Made by a program: the position numbers and the translations under genes. From Acidobacteriota bacterium (lineage in GTDB: Bacteria > Acidobacteriota > Polarisedimenticolia > J045): DNA of 45,780 bases. Below are positions 1 to 8,275 of this stretch, piece by piece. Under the pieces are notes generated by a model. The model saw only the letters and a list, made by a program, of their open reading frames with translations. It had not been told where the DNA came from and searched no databases. The stretch lies in the NCBI GenBank assembly GCA_017994815.1, contig JAGOJY010000033.1:1-45780 (forward strand), given 5' to 3'. How positions within the stretch are numbered: the first letter of the stretch is position 1; the number at the start of each line of letters is the position of its first letter.

Positions 1-1754
1 GTCCAGAGGATCACGCCGGAGACGACCATCACCAGCGTGCCCCAGACCAGCGCCCAGTACTCCATCTTCTCGCGGTAGGTGTAGCGGCGCGCCGGCGGCA
101 TGTCGGGGCGTGCGCCGACGAACCAGGCGAAGCTCCCCTTGAGGTCCTTCAGGTCGTGCAGCGGATCGGGGAGCATCTCGATCAGTTCGCGGCGGCCGCG
201 CGCGGTCCGGATCAGCCACGCCGCGTGGTAGATCGACAGCCCGATCATGATCAGCGCGGCCATGCGGTGCAGCAGGCTGCGCAGGTCGAACAGCGTCGGG
301 CCCCACTCGCCCAGGCTGCGCGCCCAGTTCGCCGGCATCTGCAGCGCGAAGCCGGTCAGGACCAGCGTGGTGAACGAGATGACCAGCAGCAGGTGCTGGA
401 CGATCTGGTTCGTGTCCCAGCGCGACACGGTCCACCCGCCGTCGCGCAGCTCGAAGCGCGAGAGCGGCGCGATCCGCGGCCGGCGCACCGGCTCCTCCGG
501 CGGGCCCTGCCCGTGCGCCGCCTTCTTCGACCGGCGCAGCACCGCCGCCTCGAGCACTTGGTGCACGATCATGAACACGATCGTGGCGCTGAGGATCAGG
601 AGGTAGCTGACGCGCGTGATGCGCGGCCAGTCGACGCCGACGCGCGCCGCCTTCGCGTGCACCGGCAGGTTGAGGAACGCGGGCGAGGCCGCGGGGTGGC
701 AGTCGGCGCGGCCGCAGGTTTCCTTGAGGTTCTTCGGGTTGACGCTCGAAGCCGGGTCGGAAGCCGCGCGGATGTCGTGGTAGCGGTGGCAGGAGGCGCA
801 GTTCGCGACCGCGGTCGAGCCCCACTGCGTGGCCTGGCCGTGGAACGACTGGTCGTACGTGATCACGCTGTCGGGCCGCAGGTGGAAGCGCGTGGTCAGG
901 TCGGGGTCGCCGTGGCACTTGCCGCACGTGCGGCTCACCGACGAGGCGTAGGTGCGCGAGTCGCGGTCGCGCGGCCGCTGGATGTCGTGGGCGCCGTGGC
1001 AGTCGGTGCAGATCGCGGAAGCGAGGTTGCCCTTCTGCCACGCCTTGCCGTGGACCCCGCGCAGCACCGTCTTCAGCTCGCTCGGGTGACACGCGCCGCA
1101 GACGTTCATTTGGTTGCGGCGGTTCAGAGGATCGCGCGGGTCCTCCGGCTGGCGGACTTCGTGCGGCTTGTGGCAGACCGAGCAGGTCGGCGCGTCCTCG
1201 ACCTCCCACTCCAGCGCCGCGCGGCCGTGGACCGAGCGTTTCCACTCCGACACCGGTCCCGCGCCCCCGGGGCCGGGCTTGTGGCACCCGGCGCAGGTCT
1301 CGGCGAGCTTCAGGCGGTGCGTGCGCGAATCGGGATCGTCGCTGGGCCGGATCGCGTGGCTGCCGTGGCACGCGGCGCAGGCGGTCCGGGCGCCGGGCGC
1401 CGGCTGGAACTTGCGCGCGTGGACCGAGTCCGACTCGGAGAAGGTCGTGATCGTGTCGTCGTGGCAGGGCGAACAACCGGCCGGGGCCAGCTTCGGCGGG
1501 TGCGGGATCTCGGCGTCGCCGGGCGCGAGGTCCTGGTGGCAGTCGGAGCAGGAGAACCCCTCGTGCGGGGAGCCGACGAGCGACTCGTCCGTCACGACGA
1601 GCGCCTCCGCCCGCGCGCCGGCTTGCTCGAGCATCGACTTGTCCGCGTGGCAGTTGGCGCAGACGTCGTTCTCGAGCGCGACCGCCGGCGCGGCCGTCGC
1701 CAGCACGAGCGCGAGGAGCATCGCCGCGGGATGGGTCAGGGGCGAGCGGGTCAA
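1..1754 (-). CDS. CbcL-like fused multihaem cytochrome c / cytochrome b quinone oxidoreductase (3' end outside window)
   Basis: Probably moves electrons between the membrane quinone pool and periplasmic carriers. A TTG start with AGGAG just upstream gives a signal peptide (hydrophobic stretch LLALVLATAAPAVA) and then eleven haem-c sites: ten CXXCH (CANCH, CSDCH, CSPCH, CAACH, CAGCH, CSVCH, CGACH, CTDCH, CGKCH, CASCH) and one CX4CH (CGRADCH). After about residue 365 comes a membrane part with several hydrophobic helices, histidines (IVHQV, IVQHLLL, LLHRMAA, SIYHAAW) and the motif KMEYWALVWG, typical of FdnI/HydC-type dihaem cytochrome b. This layout is that of Geobacter CbcL. The reading frame is open for 584 codons and runs off the left edge. 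It could equally serve another respiratory chain; the fused architecture is clear, the physiological partner is not. Confidence 0.85.
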   Translation of the reverse strand, partial: MTRSPLTHPAAMLLALVLATAAPAVALENDVCANCHADKSMLEQAGARAEALVVTDESLVGSPHEGFSCSDCHQDLAPGDAEIPHPPKLAPAGCSPCHDDTITTFSESDSVHARKFQPAPGARTACAACHGSHAIRPSDDPDSRTHRLKLAETCAGCHKPGPGGAGPVSEWKRSVHGRAALEWEVEDAPTCSVCHKPHEVRQPEDPRDPLNRRNQMNVCGACHPSELKTVLRGVHGKAWQKGNLASAICTDCHGAHDIQRPRDRDSRTYASSVSRTCGKCHGDPDLTTRFHLRPDSVITYDQSFHGQATQWGSTAVANCASCHRYHDIRAASDPASSVNPKNLKETCGRADCHPAASPAFLNLPVHAKAARVGVDWPRITRVSYLLILSATIVFMIVHQVLEAAVLRRSKKAAHGQGPPEEPVRRPRIAPLSRFELRDGGWTVSRWDTNQIVQHLLLVISFTTLVLTGFALQMPANWARSLGEWGPTLFDLRSLLHRMAALIMIGLSIYHAAWLIRTARGRRELIEMLPDPLHDLKDLKGSFAWFVGARPDMPPARRYTYREKMEYWALVWGTLVMVVSGVILW

Positions 1755-1834
1755 GTGTCGGGCTCCTGGGAAAATTCGCGGGAGGATACTGCGGCGCTAA
1801 CTAGCTGGCAAGCTAGTACTATTGTCATTCGGTA

Positions 1835-2605
1835 TCAATTTGCAACCTCTGGGTTTGCGCGGTCCGGTCGCGCGACGGACGGGTCGGGGTCGGCCGCCGG
1901 GAGCTGGTCCGCCGGCAGCGCCGCCGCGATCCGGCGCCGGACCTCCTCCACCAGCCGATCGCGGTCCCCGGGCCCGAGTCCCGCCGTCGGCACCGGCTCG
2001 AGGAACCGCAGCGTGACCTCCCCGGCGCGGACACGGAACGACTTGGCCGGCTGGACGAGGTGCGTCCCGACGATCGCGACGGGAATCACCGGCACGCCGT
2101 GGCGGATGGCGGTCGCGAACGCGCCCTTCTTGAACGGCTGCAGGCGCCCGTCGCGGCTGCGGGTCCCCTCGGCGTAGAAGACCATGTGCACGCCCCGGGA
2201 AAAGCGCCGGGCGGCCTGGTCGAGGCGCTCGATGTCGCGCCGCGTCCCCGTCCTCTCGATCGGGATGCCGCCGGTCGCGCGCAGCGCCCAGCCGAACAGC
2301 GGGATGCGGAAGAGCTGGCGTTTGGCGGCGATTCCGAACGGCCACGGGAAATGCCCGCACAAAAGATAGATGTCGATCGCCGAGGCGTGGTTCGAGGCGA
2401 CGACGGCCGGCCGCGTCGCGTGGGCGCGCGCGCCACCCTCGACGTGGACCCGCACCCCGGCGGCCCGGAGGATCGTCCGGCCCCAGCCCCGGACCGCCCA
2501 GCGGACGATGCCGAGCGGCGAGAGGAGCCCGAGCACGATCGTCGCCACCGCGAACAGCGGCGTGACGAGGAGGAGCGTGATCGCGACCAGCAGTCCCCGT
2601 GGCAT
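1835..2605 (-). CDS. plsC: 1-acyl-sn-glycerol-3-phosphate acyltransferase (PlsC family)
   Basis: Transfers an acyl chain to lysophosphatidic acid to make phosphatidic acid at the inner membrane. The 256-residue product has an N-terminal hydrophobic segment (residues about 3-30) followed by the acyltransferase blocks NHASAID (the NHX4D catalytic motif), RQLFRIPLFGW, and FYAEGTRSRDG with FKKGAF, all in family order and spacing. The ATG at 2605 starts directly on the membrane anchor; longer in-frame upstream sequence overlaps the divergent gene and has no membrane or enzyme character. The gene stands alone on the minus strand, divergent from the membrane protein at 2711, with about 105 bp between them. 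Family is certain; exact acceptor preference (glycerophospholipid or another lysolipid) is not. Confidence 0.9.
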   Translation of the reverse strand: MPRGLLVAITLLLVTPLFAVATIVLGLLSPLGIVRWAVRGWGRTILRAAGVRVHVEGGARAHATRPAVVASNHASAIDIYLLCGHFPWPFGIAAKRQLFRIPLFGWALRATGGIPIERTGTRRDIERLDQAARRFSRGVHMVFYAEGTRSRDGRLQPFKKGAFATAIRHGVPVIPVAIVGTHLVQPAKSFRVRAGEVTLRFLEPVPTAGLGPGDRDRLVEEVRRRIAAALPADQLPAADPDPSVARPDRANPEVAN

Positions 2606-2710
2606 GGCGCGCCAAGAATAAACAGAATCGTGGCGGGAAAGGCCGCGGCGGGCCGGACGCCGCCGGAGCACGCCCGGCCGGGGGCGGAGCGGGAGGAAAG
2701 AAAGCGCGAG

Positions 2711-3139
2711 ATGCCCGACTGGTACGCGCGGACGTTGTGGTGGCGGGTCCTGGGCGGCGCCCTGGCCCTCGGCGGGGCGATCGACCTCGCGGCCGGGATC
2801 GCGCTCCTGGCCCGCCCGGGCCTGTTGGCCGGGCTGATGGGGATCGCGACGCCTCGGCCCACGGTCTACCTGCACCTCGCCGGGGTGCTGCTGGCCGGCC
2901 TCGGGGTGGTCCAGTTCCTCGTCGCCTGGCAGGCCCGGCGGCTCGCCCCGGTGGCGGCGGCGCTGACGCTCGTGCGCTTCGCCACGCTCGCGGTGTTCCT
3001 GTCGGACGCGCTGGCGCACCGCGCCGAGCCCGCGTTCGCCTACGCCGCGGGCCTCGAGGGCCTTCTCGGCATGGCGCAACTGCTGCTCCTGCGCCGGGCG
3101 GCCGGGAGCCTCGTCACGGCGCTGGCGGGCCGCTCGTGA
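2711..3139 (+). CDS. small integral membrane protein, four predicted helices
   Basis: I do not recognise a specific family; a DoxX/DUF4345-like membrane fold is possible. The 142 residues hold four hydrophobic segments (about 10-30, 48-68, 75-95, 100-130) and almost no polar motif. The ATG at 2711 follows a GGGAGG sequence about 14 bases upstream. The stop at 3139 lies 20 bp before the mlaE start and the strand is the same, so it may be the first gene of the mla transcript. The divergent plsC gene shares its upstream region. No catalytic residues were seen, and a role in envelope lipid handling is only suggested by neighbourhood. Confidence 0.65.
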   Translation: MPDWYARTLWWRVLGGALALGGAIDLAAGIALLARPGLLAGLMGIATPRPTVYLHLAGVLLAGLGVVQFLVAWQARRLAPVAAALTLVRFATLAVFLSDALAHRAEPAFAYAAGLEGLLGMAQLLLLRRAAGSLVTALAGRS

Positions 3140-3158
3140 GCCGCCGCGGGGGTGCCGC

Positions 3159-3917
3159 TTGCGCGAGGTGATCTCTGATTTCGGGAACATCCTGTTCCTG
3201 ACGCGCGACACCGGCGCGGCGCTGTTCCGCCGGCCCTCGGAGTTCGCGGCGACGGTGGACCAGATGTTCCGCCTCGGCGTGCGCTCGCTGCCCTTGGTCG
3301 CGCTGACCACGATCTTCACCGGCGCCGTCATGGTGCTGCAGGTGTCGTACTCGCTCGCGGCCTACGGTGCGAAGCCGTTCGTCGGCAGCTTCATCGCGGT
3401 CGCGATGGTCAAGGAACTCGGCCCGGTGCTGACGGCCGTGATGCTCGCGGCGCGGGTGGGGGCCGGGATCACCGCCGAACTCGGCTCGATGGCGGTCACC
3501 GAGCAGGTGGATGCGATGCGCGCGCTCGGCGCGAGCCCGGCCAAGAAGCTGGTCGCGCCGCGCCTGCTCGCGCTGCTCTTGATCGTCCCGCTGCTGACGA
3601 TCATCGCCAACCTGCTGGGCATCCTCGGCGGCATGGCGATCGCGGTCTACGACATCGGGCAGACCGCCGACTACTTCTGGTCGCGGGTGCAGGAGTTCCT
3701 CTCGCTCGGCGACGTCCTCTCCGGGCTGGGCAAGACATTCTTCTTCGCCTACTTCATCGGCGTGATCGCCTGCTACAACGGCCTGCGGACCCGTGGCGGC
3801 GCGACCGGGGTCGGGCACGCCACGACCAACACGGTCGTCTGGGCCTCGATCTCGATCTTCATCAGCAACTTCTTCCTGTCGAAGCTGTTCCTGCTGATGC
3901 AGGTCTTCGGCGAGTGA
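3159..3917 (+). CDS. mlaE: MlaE-type ABC transporter permease
   Basis: Inner-membrane permease of the MlaFEDB-type machine that moves phospholipids between inner and outer membranes of diderm bacteria. The 252-residue protein shows MlaE hallmarks: an amphipathic N-terminus, the segment PLVALTTIFTGAVMVLQ, the family-defining stretch VKELGPVLTAVMLAARVGA, the EQVDAMRALGASP loop contacting the ATPase, and a conserved C-terminal YNGLRTRGGATGVG region. The TTG at 3159 is used because it starts upstream of the first amphipathic helix; a GTG nine bases later is an alternative. It is followed by mlaF and mlaD in the usual E-F-D order, with no mlaB or mlaC in the window. Confidence 0.93.
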   Translation: MREVISDFGNILFLTRDTGAALFRRPSEFAATVDQMFRLGVRSLPLVALTTIFTGAVMVLQVSYSLAAYGAKPFVGSFIAVAMVKELGPVLTAVMLAARVGAGITAELGSMAVTEQVDAMRALGASPAKKLVAPRLLALLLIVPLLTIIANLLGILGGMAIAVYDIGQTADYFWSRVQEFLSLGDVLSGLGKTFFFAYFIGVIACYNGLRTRGGATGVGHATTNTVVWASISIFISNFFLSKLFLLMQVFGE

Positions 3918-3928
3918 GGACCGGGCCG

Positions 3929-4702
3929 ATGGAGCCGCACGCCTGCCGCAGCGACGAGGGCGTCCCGGCGCTGATCTGCCTGCACGACGTGCACAAGCGC
4001 TTCGGCGAGAAGACCGTGCTGGCCGGGCTGACGCTCGCGGTGTTCCCCGGCGAGACGGTGGTGATCCTCGGGCCCTCCGGCAGCGGCAAGTCGGTGACGC
4101 TGCGCCACATCATCGGCCTCGAGCGGCCGGACGCGGGCCAGGTCTTCGTCGGCGGGGAGCAGATCGAGCACCTGCCGGAGCGCAAGCTGCGCCCGGTGCG
4201 GGAGAAGATCGGGTTCCTGTTCCAGGGCGGGGCGCTGTTCGACTCGCTCGACGTGTTCGGGAACATCGCGTTCCCGCTGCGCGAGGCGCTGTGGCTGCCC
4301 GAGCGCATCGAGCGCCGCGTGTTCGAGGTCCTGGAGCTGGTCGACCTCGAACCGCGGGTCGCGCAGCTGATGCCGTCCTCGCTCTCGGGCGGGATGCGCA
4401 AAAGGGTCGCCCTGGCGCGCGCGATCGCCGTCAAACCGGAGGCGATCCTCTACGACGAGCCGACGACGGGACTCGACCCGGTCACCGCGAACACGATCAA
4501 CGACCTGATCCGCTCGATGCAGGCGCGGCTCGGCGTGACCTCGGTCGTGGTGACGCACGACATCGAGTCGGCGTTCCACGTCGGCGACCGGATCACGTTC
4601 CTGCACGAGGGACGGCTGCACTTCACCGGCACGGTCGAGCAGGCCCGCGCCACCGACGACCCGATCCTGGCCGGGTTCCTTGCCGGAAGATCGCAGGGGT
4701 GA
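3929..4702 (+). CDS. mlaF: MlaF-type ABC transporter ATP-binding protein
   Basis: ATPase driving the Mla lipid transporter from the cytoplasmic side. Motifs in order: Walker A GPSGSGKS (residues about 48-55), Q-loop FLFQGGALFDSL, signature LSGGMRKRVALARAI, Walker B AILYDEPTTGLDP, and switch histidine in VVTHDIES. FQGGALFDSL is characteristic of the MlaF/Ttg2A subgroup. ATG 3929 is preferred because GTGAGGA (3914-3920) sits at suitable Shine-Dalgarno distance; a GTG at 3914 overlapping the mlaE stop is the alternative. The gene follows mlaE almost without a gap and is followed four bases later by mlaD, so the three should be translated together. Confidence 0.93.
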   Translation: MEPHACRSDEGVPALICLHDVHKRFGEKTVLAGLTLAVFPGETVVILGPSGSGKSVTLRHIIGLERPDAGQVFVGGEQIEHLPERKLRPVREKIGFLFQGGALFDSLDVFGNIAFPLREALWLPERIERRVFEVLELVDLEPRVAQLMPSSLSGGMRKRVALARAIAVKPEAILYDEPTTGLDPVTANTINDLIRSMQARLGVTSVVVTHDIESAFHVGDRITFLHEGRLHFTGTVEQARATDDPILAGFLAGRSQG

Positions 4703-4706
4703 GGCG

Positions 4707-5954
4707 ATGGACGCGAAGCACACGATGAGGGCATTCTGGGTCGGGCTGACGGTGATCGTCAGCCTGGTCATCTTCGCCGCCGCCGTGCTGATGGTCGGCG
4801 AGCAGACCCAGATGTTCAAGGCCAAGGTCACTTACCGGACGAACGTCCCGGACGCTTCGGGGCTGCGCGCCGGCTCGCCGGTCAGCATGGCCGGCGTGCG
4901 CATCGGCACCGTGGACCGGATCGTGCTCCCGGTCAGCCCGAAGGCGCAGGGGATCGACGTGTACCTGAAGGTGGACGAGGACTACGCGCCGCGCGTGCGC
5001 GAGGGGACGCAGGCGAAGCTGGCGTTCCTGCAGTTCGTGGCCAACGAGAAGTCGGTCGACCTGAAGCCCGGCGACCCGTCCGGGCGGGTGCTGCCCGAGG
5101 GCGCGCTGATCCCGATGGCGCCCTCGACCGAGCTGCTGGAGACCGGGCGCACCATCGCCGACACGCTCGAGGAGGTCACGGCCGACGTCCGCGACATCCT
5201 CGGCTCGATCCGCCGCGGCGACGGGCTGGTCGGCCGCGCCTTCATGGACCCCAACTTCGGCAAGCCGACGCTGGAGGCGCTGAACAAGTCGCTGACCTCG
5301 CTGGCCGACGTGCTCTCACGCGTGCAGCAGGGGCAGGGGCTGGCCGGGCGACTCGTCGCGGACGATGCGGCGGCGGCGGAGATCATGGCCAACCTGCAGA
5401 AGACCTCGGCGTCGATGGCCGCCGTCGCCGCGCGGCTCGAGGAAGGGCAGGGGATGCTCGGCGAGATGAGTTCGCGCGACGCGAGCGGCGGGATCGCCGC
5501 CGACCTGCGCACCGGCGTCGGTGCACTGAAGGAGGTCGCGACGGGGCTGCAGCAGGGGCAGGGGCTCGCGGGCGCCCTGCTGCGCGACCCGGAGCTGTCG
5601 CGCCGGATCTCCGGCAACCTCGACGAGGCCTCGGCCCGGCTGGCGTCGATCGCGCGCAAGGTCGACGAGGGGCAGGGGACGCTCGGGCTCCTGGTCAACG
5701 AGCGCTCGCTGCACGACCACGTGGACTCGGTCATCACGGGGGTCCGGGAGAGCCGGTTCGTCTCGTGGCTGCTGCACCGCTATTACCAGAAAGGTGACAA
5801 GGTTAAGAGCCGGCGGGACCGCGCGCCGGACGGCGCCGCCGACCCCGATACTGGAAAGAAAAATGAGGACGGGTCATATTCGCCTGCCACGCCCGCGCCC
5901 GCGCCCGGCGGCTTGCCGGGGAGCGCGGAGCCCGGCGAGAGAGGTCTTGGATGA
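4707..5954 (+). CDS. mlaD: MCE-domain lipid-binding protein (MlaD-like) with GQG repeats
   Basis: Periplasmic, membrane-anchored lipid-binding subunit of the Mla transporter. Residues about 9-30 form one membrane helix; residues about 38-135 are the MCE/MlaD domain (KAKVTYRTNVPDASGLRAGS, then SMAGVRIGTV). The rest is a long helical region with five spaced copies of a glycine motif: RGDGLVGR, QGQGLAGR, EGQGMLGE, QGQGLAGA, EGQGTLGL, near residues 170, 208, 246, 282 and 321. At 415 residues it is over twice the length of E. coli MlaD, resembling the long MCE proteins of other phyla. ATG 4707 lies four bases after the mlaF stop behind GGGTGAGG. The C-terminal tail (after about residue 375) is proline/glycine-rich, and its stop overlaps the next start in ATGA. 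Confidence 0.9.
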   Translation: MDAKHTMRAFWVGLTVIVSLVIFAAAVLMVGEQTQMFKAKVTYRTNVPDASGLRAGSPVSMAGVRIGTVDRIVLPVSPKAQGIDVYLKVDEDYAPRVREGTQAKLAFLQFVANEKSVDLKPGDPSGRVLPEGALIPMAPSTELLETGRTIADTLEEVTADVRDILGSIRRGDGLVGRAFMDPNFGKPTLEALNKSLTSLADVLSRVQQGQGLAGRLVADDAAAAEIMANLQKTSASMAAVAARLEEGQGMLGEMSSRDASGGIAADLRTGVGALKEVATGLQQGQGLAGALLRDPELSRRISGNLDEASARLASIARKVDEGQGTLGLLVNERSLHDHVDSVITGVRESRFVSWLLHRYYQKGDKVKSRRDRAPDGAADPDTGKKNEDGSYSPATPAPAPGGLPGSAEPGERGLG

Positions 5955-7282
5955 GTGAACCGCAGGTGTCGCCCGTGGCCGGCGAGCTGCTCGCGAAGAT
6001 CGAGTCGCGCCAGGCGAAAGTCGGGATCATCGGCCTCGGGTACGTCGGCCTCCCGCTGGCGGAGGTGTTCGGCAAGGCCGGCTTCCACGTCGCCGGTTTC
6101 GACGTCGACGCCTCGAAGGTCGAGTTCGTGCGCTCCGGGCGCTCCTACATCACCGACGTCAGCGACGCGCAGCTCGCCGAGCAGGTCAAGGCGGGCCGGC
6201 TGACCGCCGACACCGACTTCGACGGGCTCGCCGCGATGGACGCGATCCTGATCTGCGTCCCGACGCCGCTGCGCAAGACGCTCGACCCCGACATCTCCTA
6301 CGTCGTGGACGCGGCCGAGCGCATCCGGCGGCGCCTGCGCCGGGGCCAGCTCGTCGTGCTGGAGTCGACGACCTATCCCGGCACGACCGACGAGGTGATC
6401 CGGCCGATGCTCGAGGAGACCGGGCTGGTCGCGGGGCAGGACTTCTTCCTCGCCTTCTCGCCCGAGCGCGTCGACCCGAGCAACCCCGTGTTCAAGACCG
6501 AGAACACACCGAAGGTGGTCGGCGGCCTGACGCCGGCCTGCTGCCGCGTCAGCGACGCGCTGTACCGCATGGCGCTGCCGAAGGTGCACGTGGTCTCGAC
6601 CGCGCAGTCGGCCGAGATGGTCAAGCTCCTCGAAAACACCTTCCGCCTGATCAACATCGGCCTGGTCAACGAATTCGCGCTGATCTGCAACCGGCTCGGC
6701 CTCGACGTGTGGGAGATCATCGACGCCGCCTCGACCAAGCCGTTCGGCTTCATGCCGTTCTACCCCGGCCCGGGGCTCGGCGGGCACTGCATCCCGATCG
6801 ACCCGCACTACCTGAGCTGGAAGCTGCGCTCGTTGAACTTCTTTACGCGCTTCATCGACCTGGCGGCGGAGATCAACCGCGGCATGCCGCAGCACGTCGC
6901 CAGCCGGCTGGCGATGCTGCTCAACGAGCGCAAGATGGCGATGAACGGGGCCAAGGTGCTGGTGCTCGGCGTGACGTACAAGAAGGACGTCACCGACACG
7001 CGCGAGTCGCCGGCGATGGACGTGATCGAGCAGTTGCTGCAGCGCAAGGCCAGCGTCTCGTTCCACGACCCGCTGGTGCCGCACTACGAGGTCGAGGGGC
7101 ACGCCATCCCGTCGGTGCCGCTGACCCCGGAGGTGCTGAGGGCGCAGGACGCCGTCGTGATCGTCACCGATCACAGCACGGTCGACTATCAACAGGTGGT
7201 CCGGCACGCCCCGCTGGTCTTCGACACGCGCAACGCGACCCGGGCGGTGACCGACGGCCGGGAGCGCATCTTCCGGCTCTGA
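5951..7282 (+). CDS. UDP-N-acetylglucosamine 6-dehydrogenase-like (WbpA/TviB type) nucleotide-sugar dehydrogenase
   Basis: NAD-dependent four-electron oxidation of a UDP-hexose to the uronic acid for polysaccharide synthesis in the cytoplasm. Rossmann motif VGIIGLGYVGLPLAE lies near residue 24; the substrate region has FSPERVDPSN and a lysine in STAQSAEMVKLLENTFR; the catalytic cysteine is in GPGLGGHCIPIDPHYL; the C-terminal domain has VLGVTYKKDVTDTRESPA. The GHCIPIDP form and 443-residue length fit the UDP-GlcNAc/ManNAc dehydrogenase group rather than plain UDP-glucose dehydrogenase. The ATG overlaps the mlaD stop by four bases, so lipid-transport and sugar genes are coupled here. Exact substrate is inferred from subgroup motifs only. 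Confidence 0.88.
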   Translation: MSEPQVSPVAGELLAKIESRQAKVGIIGLGYVGLPLAEVFGKAGFHVAGFDVDASKVEFVRSGRSYITDVSDAQLAEQVKAGRLTADTDFDGLAAMDAILICVPTPLRKTLDPDISYVVDAAERIRRRLRRGQLVVLESTTYPGTTDEVIRPMLEETGLVAGQDFFLAFSPERVDPSNPVFKTENTPKVVGGLTPACCRVSDALYRMALPKVHVVSTAQSAEMVKLLENTFRLINIGLVNEFALICNRLGLDVWEIIDAASTKPFGFMPFYPGPGLGGHCIPIDPHYLSWKLRSLNFFTRFIDLAAEINRGMPQHVASRLAMLLNERKMAMNGAKVLVLGVTYKKDVTDTRESPAMDVIEQLLQRKASVSFHDPLVPHYEVEGHAIPSVPLTPEVLRAQDAVVIVTDHSTVDYQQVVRHAPLVFDTRNATRAVTDGRERIFRL

Positions 7283-7283
7283 C

Positions 7284-8231
7284 GTGGCGAGCGGGGCCGT
7301 CCTCGTCACCGGGGCCGCCGGTTTCATCGGCTCGCACGTCACCGAGCGCCTGCTCGGGCGCGGCGAGTCGGTGCTCGGGCTCGACAACTTCGACGAGTTC
7401 TACGACCCGGCGCTCAAGCGCCAGAACCTCGCCGCGGCGCTGGCGCACCCGAACTTCCGCCTCGTCGAGGGCGACATCCGCGACGCGCGGCTCGTCGGCG
7501 AGCTGTTCCAGACCGGCCCGCGGGCGGTCATTCACCTCGCCGCGCGGGCCGGCGTGCGGCCCTCACTGCTCCAGCCGCAGCTCTACGCCGACGTCAACGT
7601 GAACGGCACGATCGTGCTGCTCGAGGCGGCGCGGCGCGCCGGCGTGAGGCGCTTCGTCTACGCCTCGTCGTCCAGCGTGTACGGCGGCAACACCAAGGTG
7701 CCGTTCGCCGAGGACGACCCGGTGGACCACCCGGTCTCGCCCTACGCCGCGACGAAGAAGGCCACCGAGCTGATCGCCCACACGTACCACCATCTCTACG
7801 GGATCGAGGCGCTCGGCCTGCGCTTTTTCACGGTGTACGGGCCGCGGCAGCGCCCCGAGATGGCGATCGCCCGCTTCACGGAGCTGATCGACCGCGGCCA
7901 GCCGGTGCCGCTGTTCGGCGACGGCTCGACCCGCCGCGACTACTCGTACATCGACGACATCGTGGACGGCGTGCTCGCGGCGCTCGACCGCGGCTCGGGC
8001 TACCGCGTGTACAACCTCGGCGAGTCGGCGACCACGACGCTCACCGAGCTGGTCGGGCTGATCGCCGCGGCGCTGGGGCGCAGCGCCACGGTCGAGCACC
8101 GTCCCCCCGAGCCGGGGGACGTGCCGATCACGTTCGCGGACATCGGCCGCGCGCGCCGGGAGCTGGGTTACCATCCCGCCGTCCCGGTGCGCGAGGGCAT
8201 CCAGAGGTACGTCGCCTGGTATCGCCGGTGA
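7284..8231 (+). CDS. SDR-family nucleotide-sugar epimerase (UDP-glucuronate 4-epimerase-like)
   Basis: Extended short-chain dehydrogenase/reductase that inverts or modifies a UDP-sugar using bound NAD. The GTG start gives VTGAAGFIGSHV (dinucleotide-binding glycine motif, residues about 8-19), DNFDEFYDP, the catalytic serine region YASSSSVYGGN and YAATKKA (YXXXK) near residue 155, then RFFTVYGPRQRPEMA and DGSTRRDYSYIDD. The NFDEFYDP and GPRQRPEMA blocks are typical of UDP-glucuronate 4-epimerases and relatives. It starts one base after the stop of the preceding dehydrogenase, whose product or that of the next gene is a plausible substrate. 4-epimerase versus decarboxylase cannot be settled by eye. 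Confidence 0.85.
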   Translation: MASGAVLVTGAAGFIGSHVTERLLGRGESVLGLDNFDEFYDPALKRQNLAAALAHPNFRLVEGDIRDARLVGELFQTGPRAVIHLAARAGVRPSLLQPQLYADVNVNGTIVLLEAARRAGVRRFVYASSSSVYGGNTKVPFAEDDPVDHPVSPYAATKKATELIAHTYHHLYGIEALGLRFFTVYGPRQRPEMAIARFTELIDRGQPVPLFGDGSTRRDYSYIDDIVDGVLAALDRGSGYRVYNLGESATTTLTELVGLIAAALGRSATVEHRPPEPGDVPITFADIGRARRELGYHPAVPVREGIQRYVAWYRR

Positions 8232-8275
8232 CCGGCCGCCCGGCCGGACCCGCGTCCAGACGAGGAGGAACCGGA

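Noticed and set aside
156..2177. Long plus-strand open frame across the cytochrome gene
   Set aside because: It is antisense to a protein with eleven correctly framed haem motifs; the plus-strand product is a low-complexity Arg/Ala/Val-rich shadow.
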